A stretch of DNA of 64,000 nt from IMG/VR virus record IMGVR_UViG_3300034101_002201, positions 32,348-96,347 of that record, one strand, 5' to 3'. Source of the stretch: a virus. The notes under the pieces were generated by a model. The model saw only the letters and a program-made list of their open reading frames with translations, searched no databases and was not told the origin of the DNA. Positions 9,169-17,534 of this stretch are shown piece after piece. The stretch's first letter is position 1, and each line of letters starts with the position of its first letter. The position numbers were made by a program, and so were the translations under genes.

Positions 9169-9816
9169 GTGTTAGATAGCATAAAAGACATAGATCATAT
9201 ACTTCAAAGTAAAAAAATAAATGACCTCAAATATACAGAAAATCCTAAAAAATTTAATGTAAAATATGGTTTAACATGGAAGGATATACTAGAACCCCCA
9301 CCGTCAAACGATAGCTTAATAGTTGCAGATGAATTAAATTATCTGTCTAGATTAACACCTAATCTTTCAAACTCTCAAATAGATTTGATAAAAATTGTCG
9401 ATGATGACCCAAAACACTTATTTAATCAAACATTGTATAAACGTGGTTTAGAATTTCCAGAGGATATATTCAACAAATATTACAACATTATAGATGATTA
9501 TATCTTAGCAGTTAAATATCATTTTAACAGGGTAAAACCAGAATATTTAGGAAATATACTGGGAAAAAAAATAAACGTTATCGAATCCAAAACCACAAAA
9601 ACGCCATCATATCCATCTGGACACACTTGTTATGCCGTGTTAGCATCGATTTTATGTTCTAGATTGTATCCAGCTTTAATAAATGAATTCAGAGAAAATG
9701 TTAAAATAACTGCATACTGTAGAGAAATGCAGGGTGTACATTATCCATCGGATAATAAAGCCTCTATTATTTTTACAGAGTCCATTTTTGATCAGTTGCA
9801 TAAGATACTTGGTTAG
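9169..9816 (+). CDS. Soluble PAP2-type (class A acid) phosphatase
   Basis: This 215-residue protein starts at GTG (no good ATG is available). It has the three PAP2/vanadium-haloperoxidase motifs in order: K-x4-R-x-K-P (KYHFNRVKP) near 124, PSGH with H152, and R185-x5-H191-x3-D195 in REMQGVHYPSD. Those residues bind phosphate and form the phospho-His intermediate in this family. No membrane helix or signal peptide is visible, so the enzyme should act in the cytoplasm, unlike most PAP2 lipid phosphatases. The substrate is unknown; a nucleotide, sugar phosphate or inositol-type phosphate are candidates. It directly precedes the polymerase gene. Confidence 0.72.
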   Translation: MLDSIKDIDHILQSKKINDLKYTENPKKFNVKYGLTWKDILEPPPSNDSLIVADELNYLSRLTPNLSNSQIDLIKIVDDDPKHLFNQTLYKRGLEFPEDIFNKYYNIIDDYILAVKYHFNRVKPEYLGNILGKKINVIESKTTKTPSYPSGHTCYAVLASILCSRLYPALINEFRENVKITAYCREMQGVHYPSDNKASIIFTESIFDQLHKILG

Positions 9817-9824
9817 GCTATAAT
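9796..9824 (+). promoter_or_regulatory. Sigma-70-like promoter before the split polymerase
   Basis: A TTGCAT box at 9796-9801 is separated by 17 bp from a perfect TATAAT at 9819-9824. It lies at the end of the phosphatase gene and in the short gap before the polymerase N-half (RBS TTAGGAGA at 9848-9855). Spacing and -10 match the bacterial housekeeping consensus. Confidence 0.55.
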
Positions 9825-9859
9825 AAGCTTGACCATCGCTACTTGCTTAGGAGATTGCT

Positions 9860-11491
9860 GTGAATTGGTTCCCATTGAAGAATTTTACTCATTATAGTTT
9901 GCTAAAAGGTTATTCGAAGCCAGAGGAACTGTCAAAAAAATGCAAGGATAATGGATATCCAGCATGTGGCATTTGTGATTATAAGACATTATCTGGTGCG
10001 GTTGCTTTTTATAAAGCCTGCAAAAAACATGGCATAAAGCCCATCATTGGATGTTCATTTGATTTTGCTACACTTTTTGCCAAGAATAAAGATGGATGGT
10101 ACGAGTTGATTGAGATGGTTTCGTCATTAGATGAAAATGGTAAGTTGCCAGAACAATATGAAAATATAGATATTAGTAAAAATCTGATTAGTATCTATAA
10201 TGCTCCTACTGAGTCAATGCCTATTAGTTATTACACTAATAGAGAAGACGCAAAACTTCACAGAGTATTATTATGTTCTGATATGAAGACTACGCTACCA
10301 AAAATAAAGAAAAGCATTAGGCCAGACAACAATGGTGGTATCAATGTAGACTCAAAATATCCACAAGAGCATATGGATAAATTAGTGTATTTCATGCAAG
10401 ACTCTTTTTATGTCAAAGATAAGGATGAATCCAAGAGTCTAGATACGTCTAAACTAAAAGAGATTTATGACCAGTGCGAAGACTATAATATTCTCAGCAA
10501 ACCAATGTTGCCTAAATTTGAATGTCCAAAAGGGGCATCAGAAGAAGATTATCTCAAAGAACTATGTCGTATTGGCTGGAAGAATATATTAATAGATCAA
10601 AACAAAGTATCAAACGAAGAAGATAAGCAGAAGTATTTGAGTAGATTCAAGGAAGAGTTTGACGTTATTAAAGATGCTAATCTATTCGGATATTTTCTTA
10701 TTGTGCGTGATATTATCAAACACGTTAATGATATGGGTTGGCTATCTGGCCCCGGTAGAGGATCTGCCGCAGGTTGTTTAATCTCATACTTAATTGGTAT
10801 CACAAAGATTGATCCAATAGAGTTTGACCTTCTATTTGCAAGATTTTATAATGCTGGACGAAATAGTGCTGATCATATATCTCTACCAGATATTGATATA
10901 GATGTTCCCGGTACTAAACGTGATGAAATTATTGCATATCTAAAAGATAAGTATGGTAGCAGTCGAGTTAGCCAAATGTTAACATTCGGCAGACTTCAAG
11001 GAAAGAGTGCTATTAAGGAAGTTTTGCGTGTTAATGAGGCTTGCTCATTCTCTGAAATGAATGCTATAAGTAACTGCATACCAGATGAAGCAAGAATCTC
11101 AGACCAATTAGCAGAAATGGATGATGAAGATCGATCTATTATTAAGTGGGCTTTAATCAATAACTCTGATGATTTAAAAGATTTCTGTAGAATATCAGAA
11201 GATGGAAAACTTGAGGGAGAGTATGCTGCGTATTTTGAGCAAGCTATTCAGATAGAAGGAACTTTCAAAACTCAAGGAAAACATGCGGCTGGTGTTGTGA
11301 TTTCAGCAGAACCTTTACAAAAAGTATGCCCAATGGTAAAACAAAAAGGATCATCAGAAAAGGTGGCTGGACTTGAAATGGCAGACTTAGAGGCACTGGG
11401 TCATGTAAAGTTTGACGTTCTAGGAATCAATTTGCTAGATAAAATCATGAAAATTCAAGATATAATAAAAGGGGAAACATGTTATTCTTAG
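9860..11491 (+). CDS. dnaE: DNA polymerase III alpha, N-terminal half (PHP and palm)
   Basis: This 543-residue protein is the N-terminal half of a C-family replicative polymerase. Residues 1-65 are a PHP domain (SLLKGYSKPEEL, then KKHGIKPIIGCSF) in which the usual metal-binding H-x-H and D-H are replaced (KNFTHYS, ICDYK), so it is probably inactive. The palm contains GPGRGSAAG at about 295 and LPDIDID with D346 and D348. The third catalytic Asp is D519 in VKFDVLG. The ORF stops shortly after, where normal DnaE continues into the fingers; the last residues (GETCYS) look like non-native tail. The rest of the enzyme is encoded at 12823-14394. Start GTG, RBS TTAGGAGA. Confidence 0.88.
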   Translation: MNWFPLKNFTHYSLLKGYSKPEELSKKCKDNGYPACGICDYKTLSGAVAFYKACKKHGIKPIIGCSFDFATLFAKNKDGWYELIEMVSSLDENGKLPEQYENIDISKNLISIYNAPTESMPISYYTNREDAKLHRVLLCSDMKTTLPKIKKSIRPDNNGGINVDSKYPQEHMDKLVYFMQDSFYVKDKDESKSLDTSKLKEIYDQCEDYNILSKPMLPKFECPKGASEEDYLKELCRIGWKNILIDQNKVSNEEDKQKYLSRFKEEFDVIKDANLFGYFLIVRDIIKHVNDMGWLSGPGRGSAAGCLISYLIGITKIDPIEFDLLFARFYNAGRNSADHISLPDIDIDVPGTKRDEIIAYLKDKYGSSRVSQMLTFGRLQGKSAIKEVLRVNEACSFSEMNAISNCIPDEARISDQLAEMDDEDRSIIKWALINNSDDLKDFCRISEDGKLEGEYAAYFEQAIQIEGTFKTQGKHAAGVVISAEPLQKVCPMVKQKGSSEKVAGLEMADLEALGHVKFDVLGINLLDKIMKIQDIIKGETCYS

Positions 11492-12153
11492 AAGATGTAA
11501 AAAAGAATTTTCCAAATTTGAAAAATATTTTTGAAGTTGGAGCGCATCGTGGTGGTGATATATTTGATATAATTTCTATTTGGCCAGACGCTAATATATA
11601 TGCCTTTGAAGCAGATCCTACTAACTTTTCAATACTGAACAACAAGTTTGCTGAACGTGATAAAGTTCATACATATCATATGGCAGTAACAGATACTAGC
11701 GGATCTGTAACTTTCAATAGATATTATCCACTTGACACTATAAATGATGAAGATACTTTTGTAGGACAAAATTGCCAAAATACTGGGCAAGGTTCTATTT
11801 TAAAACCCGGTAAAGGGATGAAAGAAATTTTCAAAGTCAATAATGTTTATCAGACCTTTGATGTAGAGTCTATAAGCCTTTATGATTTTTGTAATAGATT
11901 CAATGTTGATTCAATAGATGCAATCTTTATGGATGTACAAGGTGCAGAATATAATGTATTTATTGGTTGTGAGAGTATGATTGATACATTGCAGGCGACT
12001 ATCTTCGAATGGTCTAAAAACTACATAATGTATGAAGGAGAGACATCATTCGATGATATAGCTAATTTTTTAAATAAGAACGGGTTAACTGAAACCAGTC
12101 GAGAATATCAGTTTTTTGAAATATCTGGAGACTCACTATTTGTGAGAAAATAA
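11479..12153 (+). CDS. FkbM-family methyltransferase inserted in the polymerase locus
   Basis: This 224-residue SAM-dependent methyltransferase is of the FkbM type, usually an O-methyltransferase on sugars or small molecules. Motif I is FEVGAHRGGD (about 18-27), followed by YAFEADP with the acidic ribose-binding residue, and the hallmark MDVQGAEYNVF at about 152-162. Its ATG overlaps the last codons of the polymerase N-half, with RBS AAAAGGGGAAAC. Its stop overlaps the exonuclease start (TAATG). By function it belongs with the glycan genes at 14,755-25,085, not with replication, so its position inside a split dnaE suggests insertion of a gene cassette. Confidence 0.82.
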   Translation: MLFLEDVKKNFPNLKNIFEVGAHRGGDIFDIISIWPDANIYAFEADPTNFSILNNKFAERDKVHTYHMAVTDTSGSVTFNRYYPLDTINDEDTFVGQNCQNTGQGSILKPGKGMKEIFKVNNVYQTFDVESISLYDFCNRFNVDSIDAIFMDVQGAEYNVFIGCESMIDTLQATIFEWSKNYIMYEGETSFDDIANFLNKNGLTETSREYQFFEISGDSLFVRK

Positions 12154-12833
12154 TGGCTAATAGGGACTATATTATATTTGACTTTGAAACAGGATCACGC
12201 AATCCACATCGCACTCAGCCAACACAAATTGCTGCTATTGCTTTAGATGGAAGAACATTACAGATGAAGGGGCAATTCAATAGTGAAATTAAGCCTATTT
12301 TTGATGATGAAAAGGCTATAGCGGCTGGTTTTGATCCCATACAAGATGAAGCTTTAAAGATAACAAAGAAAACAAGAGAACAGTTAGAATTAGCACCATC
12401 TTTAAAAGCAGTATGGACTAAGTTTACAAAGTTCGTTGATCAGTACAATTGGAAGGGTGAAGCATTTTTTAATCCTATTCCAGTTGGTTTTAACATCATT
12501 GGCTTTGATATGCACATTATAAATAGACTGTGTAAAGAATTTGGACCTTGGGACAAGGAGAGAGAGCAGCAAAAACTATTTAGTAGAGTCTATAAAATAG
12601 ATATCATGGATAGTGTATTTGCTTGGACTGAAAGCGATCCAAGTGTTAGATCTATAAGTATGGATTCACTACGCGAGAGAATGGGGTTAAGCTTTGATAA
12701 TGCTCACGATGCTTTACAGGACGTTAAGGATGAGGCAAATATATTCATTAAAATTATGAAAACTCATCGTGCGGTATATCAAAATATGAACTTTGACAAG
12801 GCATTTGCTGACGGAAATTTGTATGTTAAATGA
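12153..12833 (+). CDS. DEDDh 3'-5' exonuclease (DnaQ-like)
   Basis: This 226-residue exonuclease has all DEDDh catalytic residues: D10 and E12 in FDFETG, D119 in IGFDMHI, and H185 with D190 in AHDALQDV. The family includes DnaQ, the proofreading subunit of DNA polymerase III. It lies between the two halves of the polymerase gene, overlapping the methyltransferase stop by 1 bp and the polymerase C-half start by 11 bp. With the PHP domain of the polymerase degenerate, this protein is the obvious candidate for proofreading. Free roles in repair or RNA decay cannot be excluded. Confidence 0.82.
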   Translation: MANRDYIIFDFETGSRNPHRTQPTQIAAIALDGRTLQMKGQFNSEIKPIFDDEKAIAAGFDPIQDEALKITKKTREQLELAPSLKAVWTKFTKFVDQYNWKGEAFFNPIPVGFNIIGFDMHIINRLCKEFGPWDKEREQQKLFSRVYKIDIMDSVFAWTESDPSVRSISMDSLRERMGLSFDNAHDALQDVKDEANIFIKIMKTHRAVYQNMNFDKAFADGNLYVK

Positions 12834-14394
12834 TTTAGATTATAATGATAAAGCAACTTGGCAACTGTTTGCAGAAGGCAAGACTAAGGGGATCTTTCAA
12901 TTAGAAAGTAACCTTGGAAAATCATGGTCCAAAAAGTTAGCACCGACCAATATAGAAGAATTATCAGCACTAATTGCTATTATTAGGCCGGGAACCTTAA
13001 AAGCAATTGTTGATGGTAAAAGTATGACACAGCATTACATTGACCGTAAGCACGGTAGAGAAGAAGTAACATATCTTCACCCCGCATTAGAAGAGATTTT
13101 AAAGCCAACATATGGTGTTCTTGTATATCAAGAGCAGTCCATGCGTATAGCTGAGAAAATAGCTGGCTTCAATTTACAGGAGGCAGACGTTCTTCGTAAG
13201 GCCATTGGAAAGAAAAAAGCTGACCTCATGAATGAAGTCAAAAAATCATTCATAGCCGGTGCAGAACGTGTTGGAATCGTAGGCAAGGAGAACGCTGAAG
13301 AAATCTTTGGATGGATTGAGAAATCATCAAGATATGCATTCAATAAATCTCACAGTGTTTCATACGCTGTATGTTCTTATTGGAGTGCATATTTTAAGGC
13401 TCATAATACCAAGGAATTCTTTTTGTCTTACCTGTTCTACGCGAATGAAAAGCAAGACCCTCATCAAGAAGTTTATGAATTAATATCTGAGGCCAAACTA
13501 TTTGATATTGAGACAAGAACTCCAAGTTTGATCAACTTTGAAAGAAAGTTCAACATTAAGCGTGGTAAGATATACTTTGGTATTAAAGATATCAAGTCAT
13601 TAACTGGTGCGACGGGAGACAAGTTAATAGAGACTATAAATGAAGCTGAGAAGACTTTGAGTAAGACGGTAAAAGAATTTACTTGGCTTGAAATCCTACT
13701 TTTCATAGGATCAAATATTAGTTCTACTGCATTCAAAGCTTTAGCTTCAATAGGATTTTTTAGAAATTTCAAGGGTAATGTTACTAGGAACAAAGCCCTT
13801 TATGATTATGAAATTTACAGAACTCTCACCAAAGCAGAACAGACTTGGATATTAAATCATTATGATGATAAAAAATGGGATTCTTTCGTAGATTGCTTGA
13901 GAGATTTAGCACCGACCAAAAAAGAGGGCGGTGGAACTAGCAAAGCTGACAGGAAGCAGGCTATAGAAAATGAGATACAACTATTAGTAAGTCCACCATA
14001 TGATCTAGAAGATGATCCAACTTGGATTATAGATCAAGAGGTTAAATTTCTCGGATGTCCAGTTACAATGACAAAAGTAGAAACATCTGACACTTCTGCT
14101 GCTAACACAACTTGTAAAGAAATAATAAATGGTAAAAAGGGAAAAGATATGTGCATAGTAGCTAATATCCAAAGATTATCAGATTATACCATTAATAAGG
14201 GTGAATCTAAAGGTCAGGTGATGTCATTTTTAACTATAGAAGATGACACCTGTATTCTAGATAGCGTGATAGCATTTCCAAAAGTAAGAGAAAAATACAA
14301 ATATATAATGTATGAAGGCAACAATTTAATATTCTGCGGATCAGTTAGTGATAAAGATGGTTCTTTTATAATTGAAAAAATACATGAAGTGTAG
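12823..14394 (+). CDS. dnaE: DNA polymerase III alpha, C-terminal half (fingers and OB fold)
   Basis: This 523-residue protein continues DnaE from where the N-half stops. It begins DLDYNDKATWQLFAEG and runs into GIFQLES, then the fingers with KHGREEV, YQEQSMRIAEK, LRKAIGKKK and FNKSHSVSYA. The last 80 residues look like the OB-fold domain (VANIQRLSDY ... SFLTIEDD). I chose ATG 12823 instead of the in-frame 12793 because alignment to DnaE starts there, though the RBS is weak. It carries none of the three catalytic Asp residues, so it must pair with the N-half to work. No beta-clamp or tau-binding region was identified with confidence. Confidence 0.87.
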   Translation: MLNDLDYNDKATWQLFAEGKTKGIFQLESNLGKSWSKKLAPTNIEELSALIAIIRPGTLKAIVDGKSMTQHYIDRKHGREEVTYLHPALEEILKPTYGVLVYQEQSMRIAEKIAGFNLQEADVLRKAIGKKKADLMNEVKKSFIAGAERVGIVGKENAEEIFGWIEKSSRYAFNKSHSVSYAVCSYWSAYFKAHNTKEFFLSYLFYANEKQDPHQEVYELISEAKLFDIETRTPSLINFERKFNIKRGKIYFGIKDIKSLTGATGDKLIETINEAEKTLSKTVKEFTWLEILLFIGSNISSTAFKALASIGFFRNFKGNVTRNKALYDYEIYRTLTKAEQTWILNHYDDKKWDSFVDCLRDLAPTKKEGGGTSKADRKQAIENEIQLLVSPPYDLEDDPTWIIDQEVKFLGCPVTMTKVETSDTSAANTTCKEIINGKKGKDMCIVANIQRLSDYTINKGESKGQVMSFLTIEDDTCILDSVIAFPKVREKYKYIMYEGNNLIFCGSVSDKDGSFIIEKIHEV

Positions 14395-14443
14395 AGTGTT
14401 TTATTGGTTTGTTGTTGCTAATATATTAAGATAGGAGAAAAAA

Positions 14444-14755
14444 ATGAATATGTGTTCCTTTACGGGATATTTGGTGGAAAATCCAAGAATCTCAATGGTT
14501 GGCGATGTTGTTTTAGCTGAATTTTTAATGGTAATCTATACCTATCGGAAAACAAAAACCGGGGAAAAAAACAGAATACCAACTTATATAAATTGCGAGG
14601 CATGGCATACAGGTGCTGAAACACTAGAAAAATATGCCATTAAAGGAACTAAATTAGTGGTTCATGCTTCTGCTAAAAATGTATCTAAAGAAACAAGCGA
14701 TATAGTTTTTAGAATTAATGAGTTCGATTTTTGTCATAAGGACTTTGAAGACTAA
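14444..14755 (+). CDS. ssb: Single-stranded DNA-binding protein
   Basis: This 103-residue OB-fold protein has the SSB signature: an N-terminal strand CSFTGYLVENPRI, a strand VVLAEFLMVIYTYRK, then NCEAWHTGAETLEKYAIKGTKLVVHASA. It is shorter than bacterial SSB and lacks a glycine-rich linker; its tail (CHKDFED) is short but acidic, as expected for partner binding. It protects template strands and recruits replication proteins. A 49-nt gap separates it from the polymerase C-half, and RBS ATAGGAGAAAAA is strong. Its stop overlaps the next start as TAATG. Confidence 0.8.
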   Translation: MNMCSFTGYLVENPRISMVGDVVLAEFLMVIYTYRKTKTGEKNRIPTYINCEAWHTGAETLEKYAIKGTKLVVHASAKNVSKETSDIVFRINEFDFCHKDFED

Positions 14756-16425
14756 TGAGAAAACCAAGAATTTTATTTTGTAGCGAAGCCACCTTTTTAA
14801 ATACTGGATACGCAACATATACTAGAGAAATATTAAACTATTTATATAGTACAGGCAAGTACGATTTAGCAGAAATGTCCTGCTACGGTGAGCGAAATGA
14901 TCCAAGAGCTAAAGATATACCTTGGAAATTTTATGGAGTTGTTCCAGACGCTAGTTGTTCAGAAGAAGAAAAAGCTCAATATGCACAAAATGCAACTGCA
15001 CAGTTTGGAGAGTTTATATTTGAAAATGTCTGTTTAGATTTCTTGCCAGATATCGTATGTGATATCAGAGATTTTTGGATGTTAGATTTCGCAGAGAGAT
15101 CTCCATATAGGAAATATTTTAAGTGGTGCATTATGCCCACAGTAGACGCAAGACCTCAAGCTAGACAGTGGGTATCAACATATGCTTCCGCTGACGCATG
15201 TTTGACATATTCTGAATGGGCTGGCGAAGTATTAAAACAACAATCTGGTAGTAAAATTAATTACATTGGCATTTCTCCACCGTCAGCACATCATGCCTAT
15301 CAACCAATAGCAGACAAGCAAAACTTAAGACTTGCTTATGGAATAGATCCAAACGCAAAAATTATAGGTACTGTTATGCGTAATCAAAGACGCAAGCTTT
15401 ATCCAGATTTGTTTCAAGCATTCCGCACGATGTTAGACAGTATAGAAGATAGTTCTAATTACTATTTATATTGTCATACTAGTTATCCAGATCTTGGATG
15501 GGATATTCCAGAATTATTACAACAATATCAACTATCATCTAAAGTATATTTTACATATATATGCCCACAAACAAATAAGCCGTTTGCGTCCTTGTTCAAA
15601 GGTGCCATAATCCAATCTCCATTCACTGGTCAGTTTGGTGCTTCATTATCAAATGTAAAAAATGGTGTTGAATACGAACAATTATCAGAGATTATAAATC
15701 TGTTTGATCTATATGTACAATACGCAAACTGCGAAGGATTTGGTTTACCTCAAGTCGAAGCCGCAGCGTGTGGTATACCAATTATGGCTACAGATTATTC
15801 AGCTATGGAAAGCGTAGTAAGAAATCTAAACGGAACACCATTAACGCCAAAGGCTTTGTATAAAGAGTTAGAAACTGGATGTTTACGTGCAGTACCAGAT
15901 AACCAATTGGCCGCACAAAAATTTAAAGAATTTTTCGAAAAACCAGCTAGTATAAGAAATAAAATGGGTTTTGAGACTAGGCAGTTATTTTTACAACATT
16001 ATCAATGGGATAAGAGCGGAAAAGCTTGGGAAAATTATTTTGATAGTGTTGAAATTTCTGATACGTTTGATAATTGGAGAGGACCGGTTCAGATCAGACA
16101 ACCACAACCTAAACCAACCAATTTGCCAGAAAACATTACGCATCAAGATATTGCTAAGTGGTTAATTTTAAATGTTCTGTGCGACTCAAGCAAAATTAAT
16201 ACATATTTTGAATCTAGACTAGTAAGAGATTTACTATATAGAAGTTCAACATCTGTAACGGGTGGTATGTACTTTAATGAAAGTTCTGCGTCTTTTGACT
16301 CTAGAACAGTTCGTAATCCATTTGATTTTGATACTGCTTATGACCACATGGTATCACTATGTACTAGACGTAATTTTTGGGAAAATCAAAGACTAGAAAT
16401 GCTAAAACGTAGAGGAATGATATGA
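14755..16425 (+). CDS. GT-B (GT4-like) glycosyltransferase, 556 aa
   Basis: This is a retaining GT-B-type glycosyltransferase and the first gene of the glycan block. The N-terminal Rossmann half starts RILFCSEATFLNTGYATYTREIL. The C-terminal half has the donor-binding line CEGFGLPQVEAAACGIP with the E-x7-E motif at about residues 326-345. The last 110 residues extend past the GT-B fold (LLYRSSTSVTGGMYF onward) with no recognised domain. It starts at TAATG after SSB and overlaps the next glycosyltransferase by ATGA. Donor and acceptor are unknown. Confidence 0.78.
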   Translation: MRKPRILFCSEATFLNTGYATYTREILNYLYSTGKYDLAEMSCYGERNDPRAKDIPWKFYGVVPDASCSEEEKAQYAQNATAQFGEFIFENVCLDFLPDIVCDIRDFWMLDFAERSPYRKYFKWCIMPTVDARPQARQWVSTYASADACLTYSEWAGEVLKQQSGSKINYIGISPPSAHHAYQPIADKQNLRLAYGIDPNAKIIGTVMRNQRRKLYPDLFQAFRTMLDSIEDSSNYYLYCHTSYPDLGWDIPELLQQYQLSSKVYFTYICPQTNKPFASLFKGAIIQSPFTGQFGASLSNVKNGVEYEQLSEIINLFDLYVQYANCEGFGLPQVEAAACGIPIMATDYSAMESVVRNLNGTPLTPKALYKELETGCLRAVPDNQLAAQKFKEFFEKPASIRNKMGFETRQLFLQHYQWDKSGKAWENYFDSVEISDTFDNWRGPVQIRQPQPKPTNLPENITHQDIAKWLILNVLCDSSKINTYFESRLVRDLLYRSSTSVTGGMYFNESSASFDSRTVRNPFDFDTAYDHMVSLCTRRNFWENQRLEMLKRRGMI

Positions 16426-17534
16426 AAGTATTGTATATAGGACATTACAAAGAAAATAGCGGTTGGTCTAAAGCTGCGATAGATCTTATATTATCTATTG
16501 ATAGTGTTGGTATAGATATAACTTGTAGGAGTATAAAACTAACTGACAACGAATTCACATTAAACAATAGGATATTAGAACTTGAATCTAAGCCTATAAA
16601 TAATATTGATTTTTGCATACAGCACGTATTGCCTCATCATTTGGTTGGAAGTTCAAAATTTAAACGAAATATATCATATTATGTTTCTGAGTCTGATACA
16701 TTGAGATATAACAATTGGCATTCCAATCTCAATTTAATGGATGAAATATGGGTTCCAAACCATACACAGCTTGAAAATATGAAAACTGATGGATTTAATA
16801 ATATATCATATGTTCCTCATGCATTTGATTTATCTAAATACAACAAAAACACAGAAACAAAGATAGATTTTAGTGGAATAAATGACACATTTAAATTTTA
16901 TTATATTGCAGATTTAAACGATAGAAAAAATATAGAATCTGTTATAAGATGCTTCCATAGCGAATTCCATAAATACGAGCCTGTGTCGTTGATACTAAAA
17001 ATTAAAAAATTTGGAGTTAGCGGACGAGACTTGCAAAAATACATGAATGAATTGTGTAAAAGCATAAAAACTAATTTAAGAATATATCCCAAAATAGAGG
17101 ATTATCATGAAGAATTAGTTATACCAGAAGACTTAAAAGATTCTGATGTGGACGCTTTGCATAGGTCTTGCGATTGTTTGATAAACACTACTCATGGTGA
17201 GGGTTGGTCTATACCATCTTTTGATGCTATGTGTTTTGGTAAAACGCCAATATGTGGAAATGAGGGCGGTCCAAAAGAATATATACGAGATATAAATGGC
17301 GGAACTCTAATAAATGGAGTACACGGCATTTGTGAACATTCAGATCCGGCGTTTCCAAATATTTTTACAGGTAGAGAAACTTGGTTTGTACCAGACGAAA
17401 AAGAAATTAAGTCTGCTATGAGATTTTACTATAATAATCGAGATACAATAGACAGATCGCGTGGATTGAGAGATGCGGAAGCATTTTCATATACAAGCGT
17501 CGGTAACAGAATAAAGGAAATTCTAAATGTATAA
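16422..17534 (+). CDS. GT-B (GT4-like) glycosyltransferase, 370 aa
   Basis: This protein has a GT4-like layout. The N-terminal half begins VLYIGHYKENSGWSKAAIDLI, with a glycine-rich loop and an acceptor-side HVLPHHLVGSSKF. The C-terminal donor-binding half has GEGWSIPSFDAMCFGKTPI followed by GNEGGPKEYI, matching the GT4 region where the first Glu is replaced by Ser/Asp. It is cytoplasmic, with no membrane helix. ATGA overlap upstream and 8 bp overlap downstream place it in one translation unit with its neighbours. Confidence 0.75.
   Translation: MKVLYIGHYKENSGWSKAAIDLILSIDSVGIDITCRSIKLTDNEFTLNNRILELESKPINNIDFCIQHVLPHHLVGSSKFKRNISYYVSESDTLRYNNWHSNLNLMDEIWVPNHTQLENMKTDGFNNISYVPHAFDLSKYNKNTETKIDFSGINDTFKFYYIADLNDRKNIESVIRCFHSEFHKYEPVSLILKIKKFGVSGRDLQKYMNELCKSIKTNLRIYPKIEDYHEELVIPEDLKDSDVDALHRSCDCLINTTHGEGWSIPSFDAMCFGKTPICGNEGGPKEYIRDINGGTLINGVHGICEHSDPAFPNIFTGRETWFVPDEKEIKSAMRFYYNNRDTIDRSRGLRDAEAFSYTSVGNRIKEILNV

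Noticed and set aside
11460-12830. An intein or group I/II intron as the cause of the split polymerase
   Set aside because: The N-half ends in GETCYS and a stop, with no intein block A, and the C-half begins with no intein block G or a His-Asn end. The insert has no intron core that I can see and contains two ordinary genes.
14404-14432. A TTGGTT...TAAGAT promoter before ssb
   Set aside because: The -10 is weak and the start point would fall almost on the RBS, so it is not listed as a feature.
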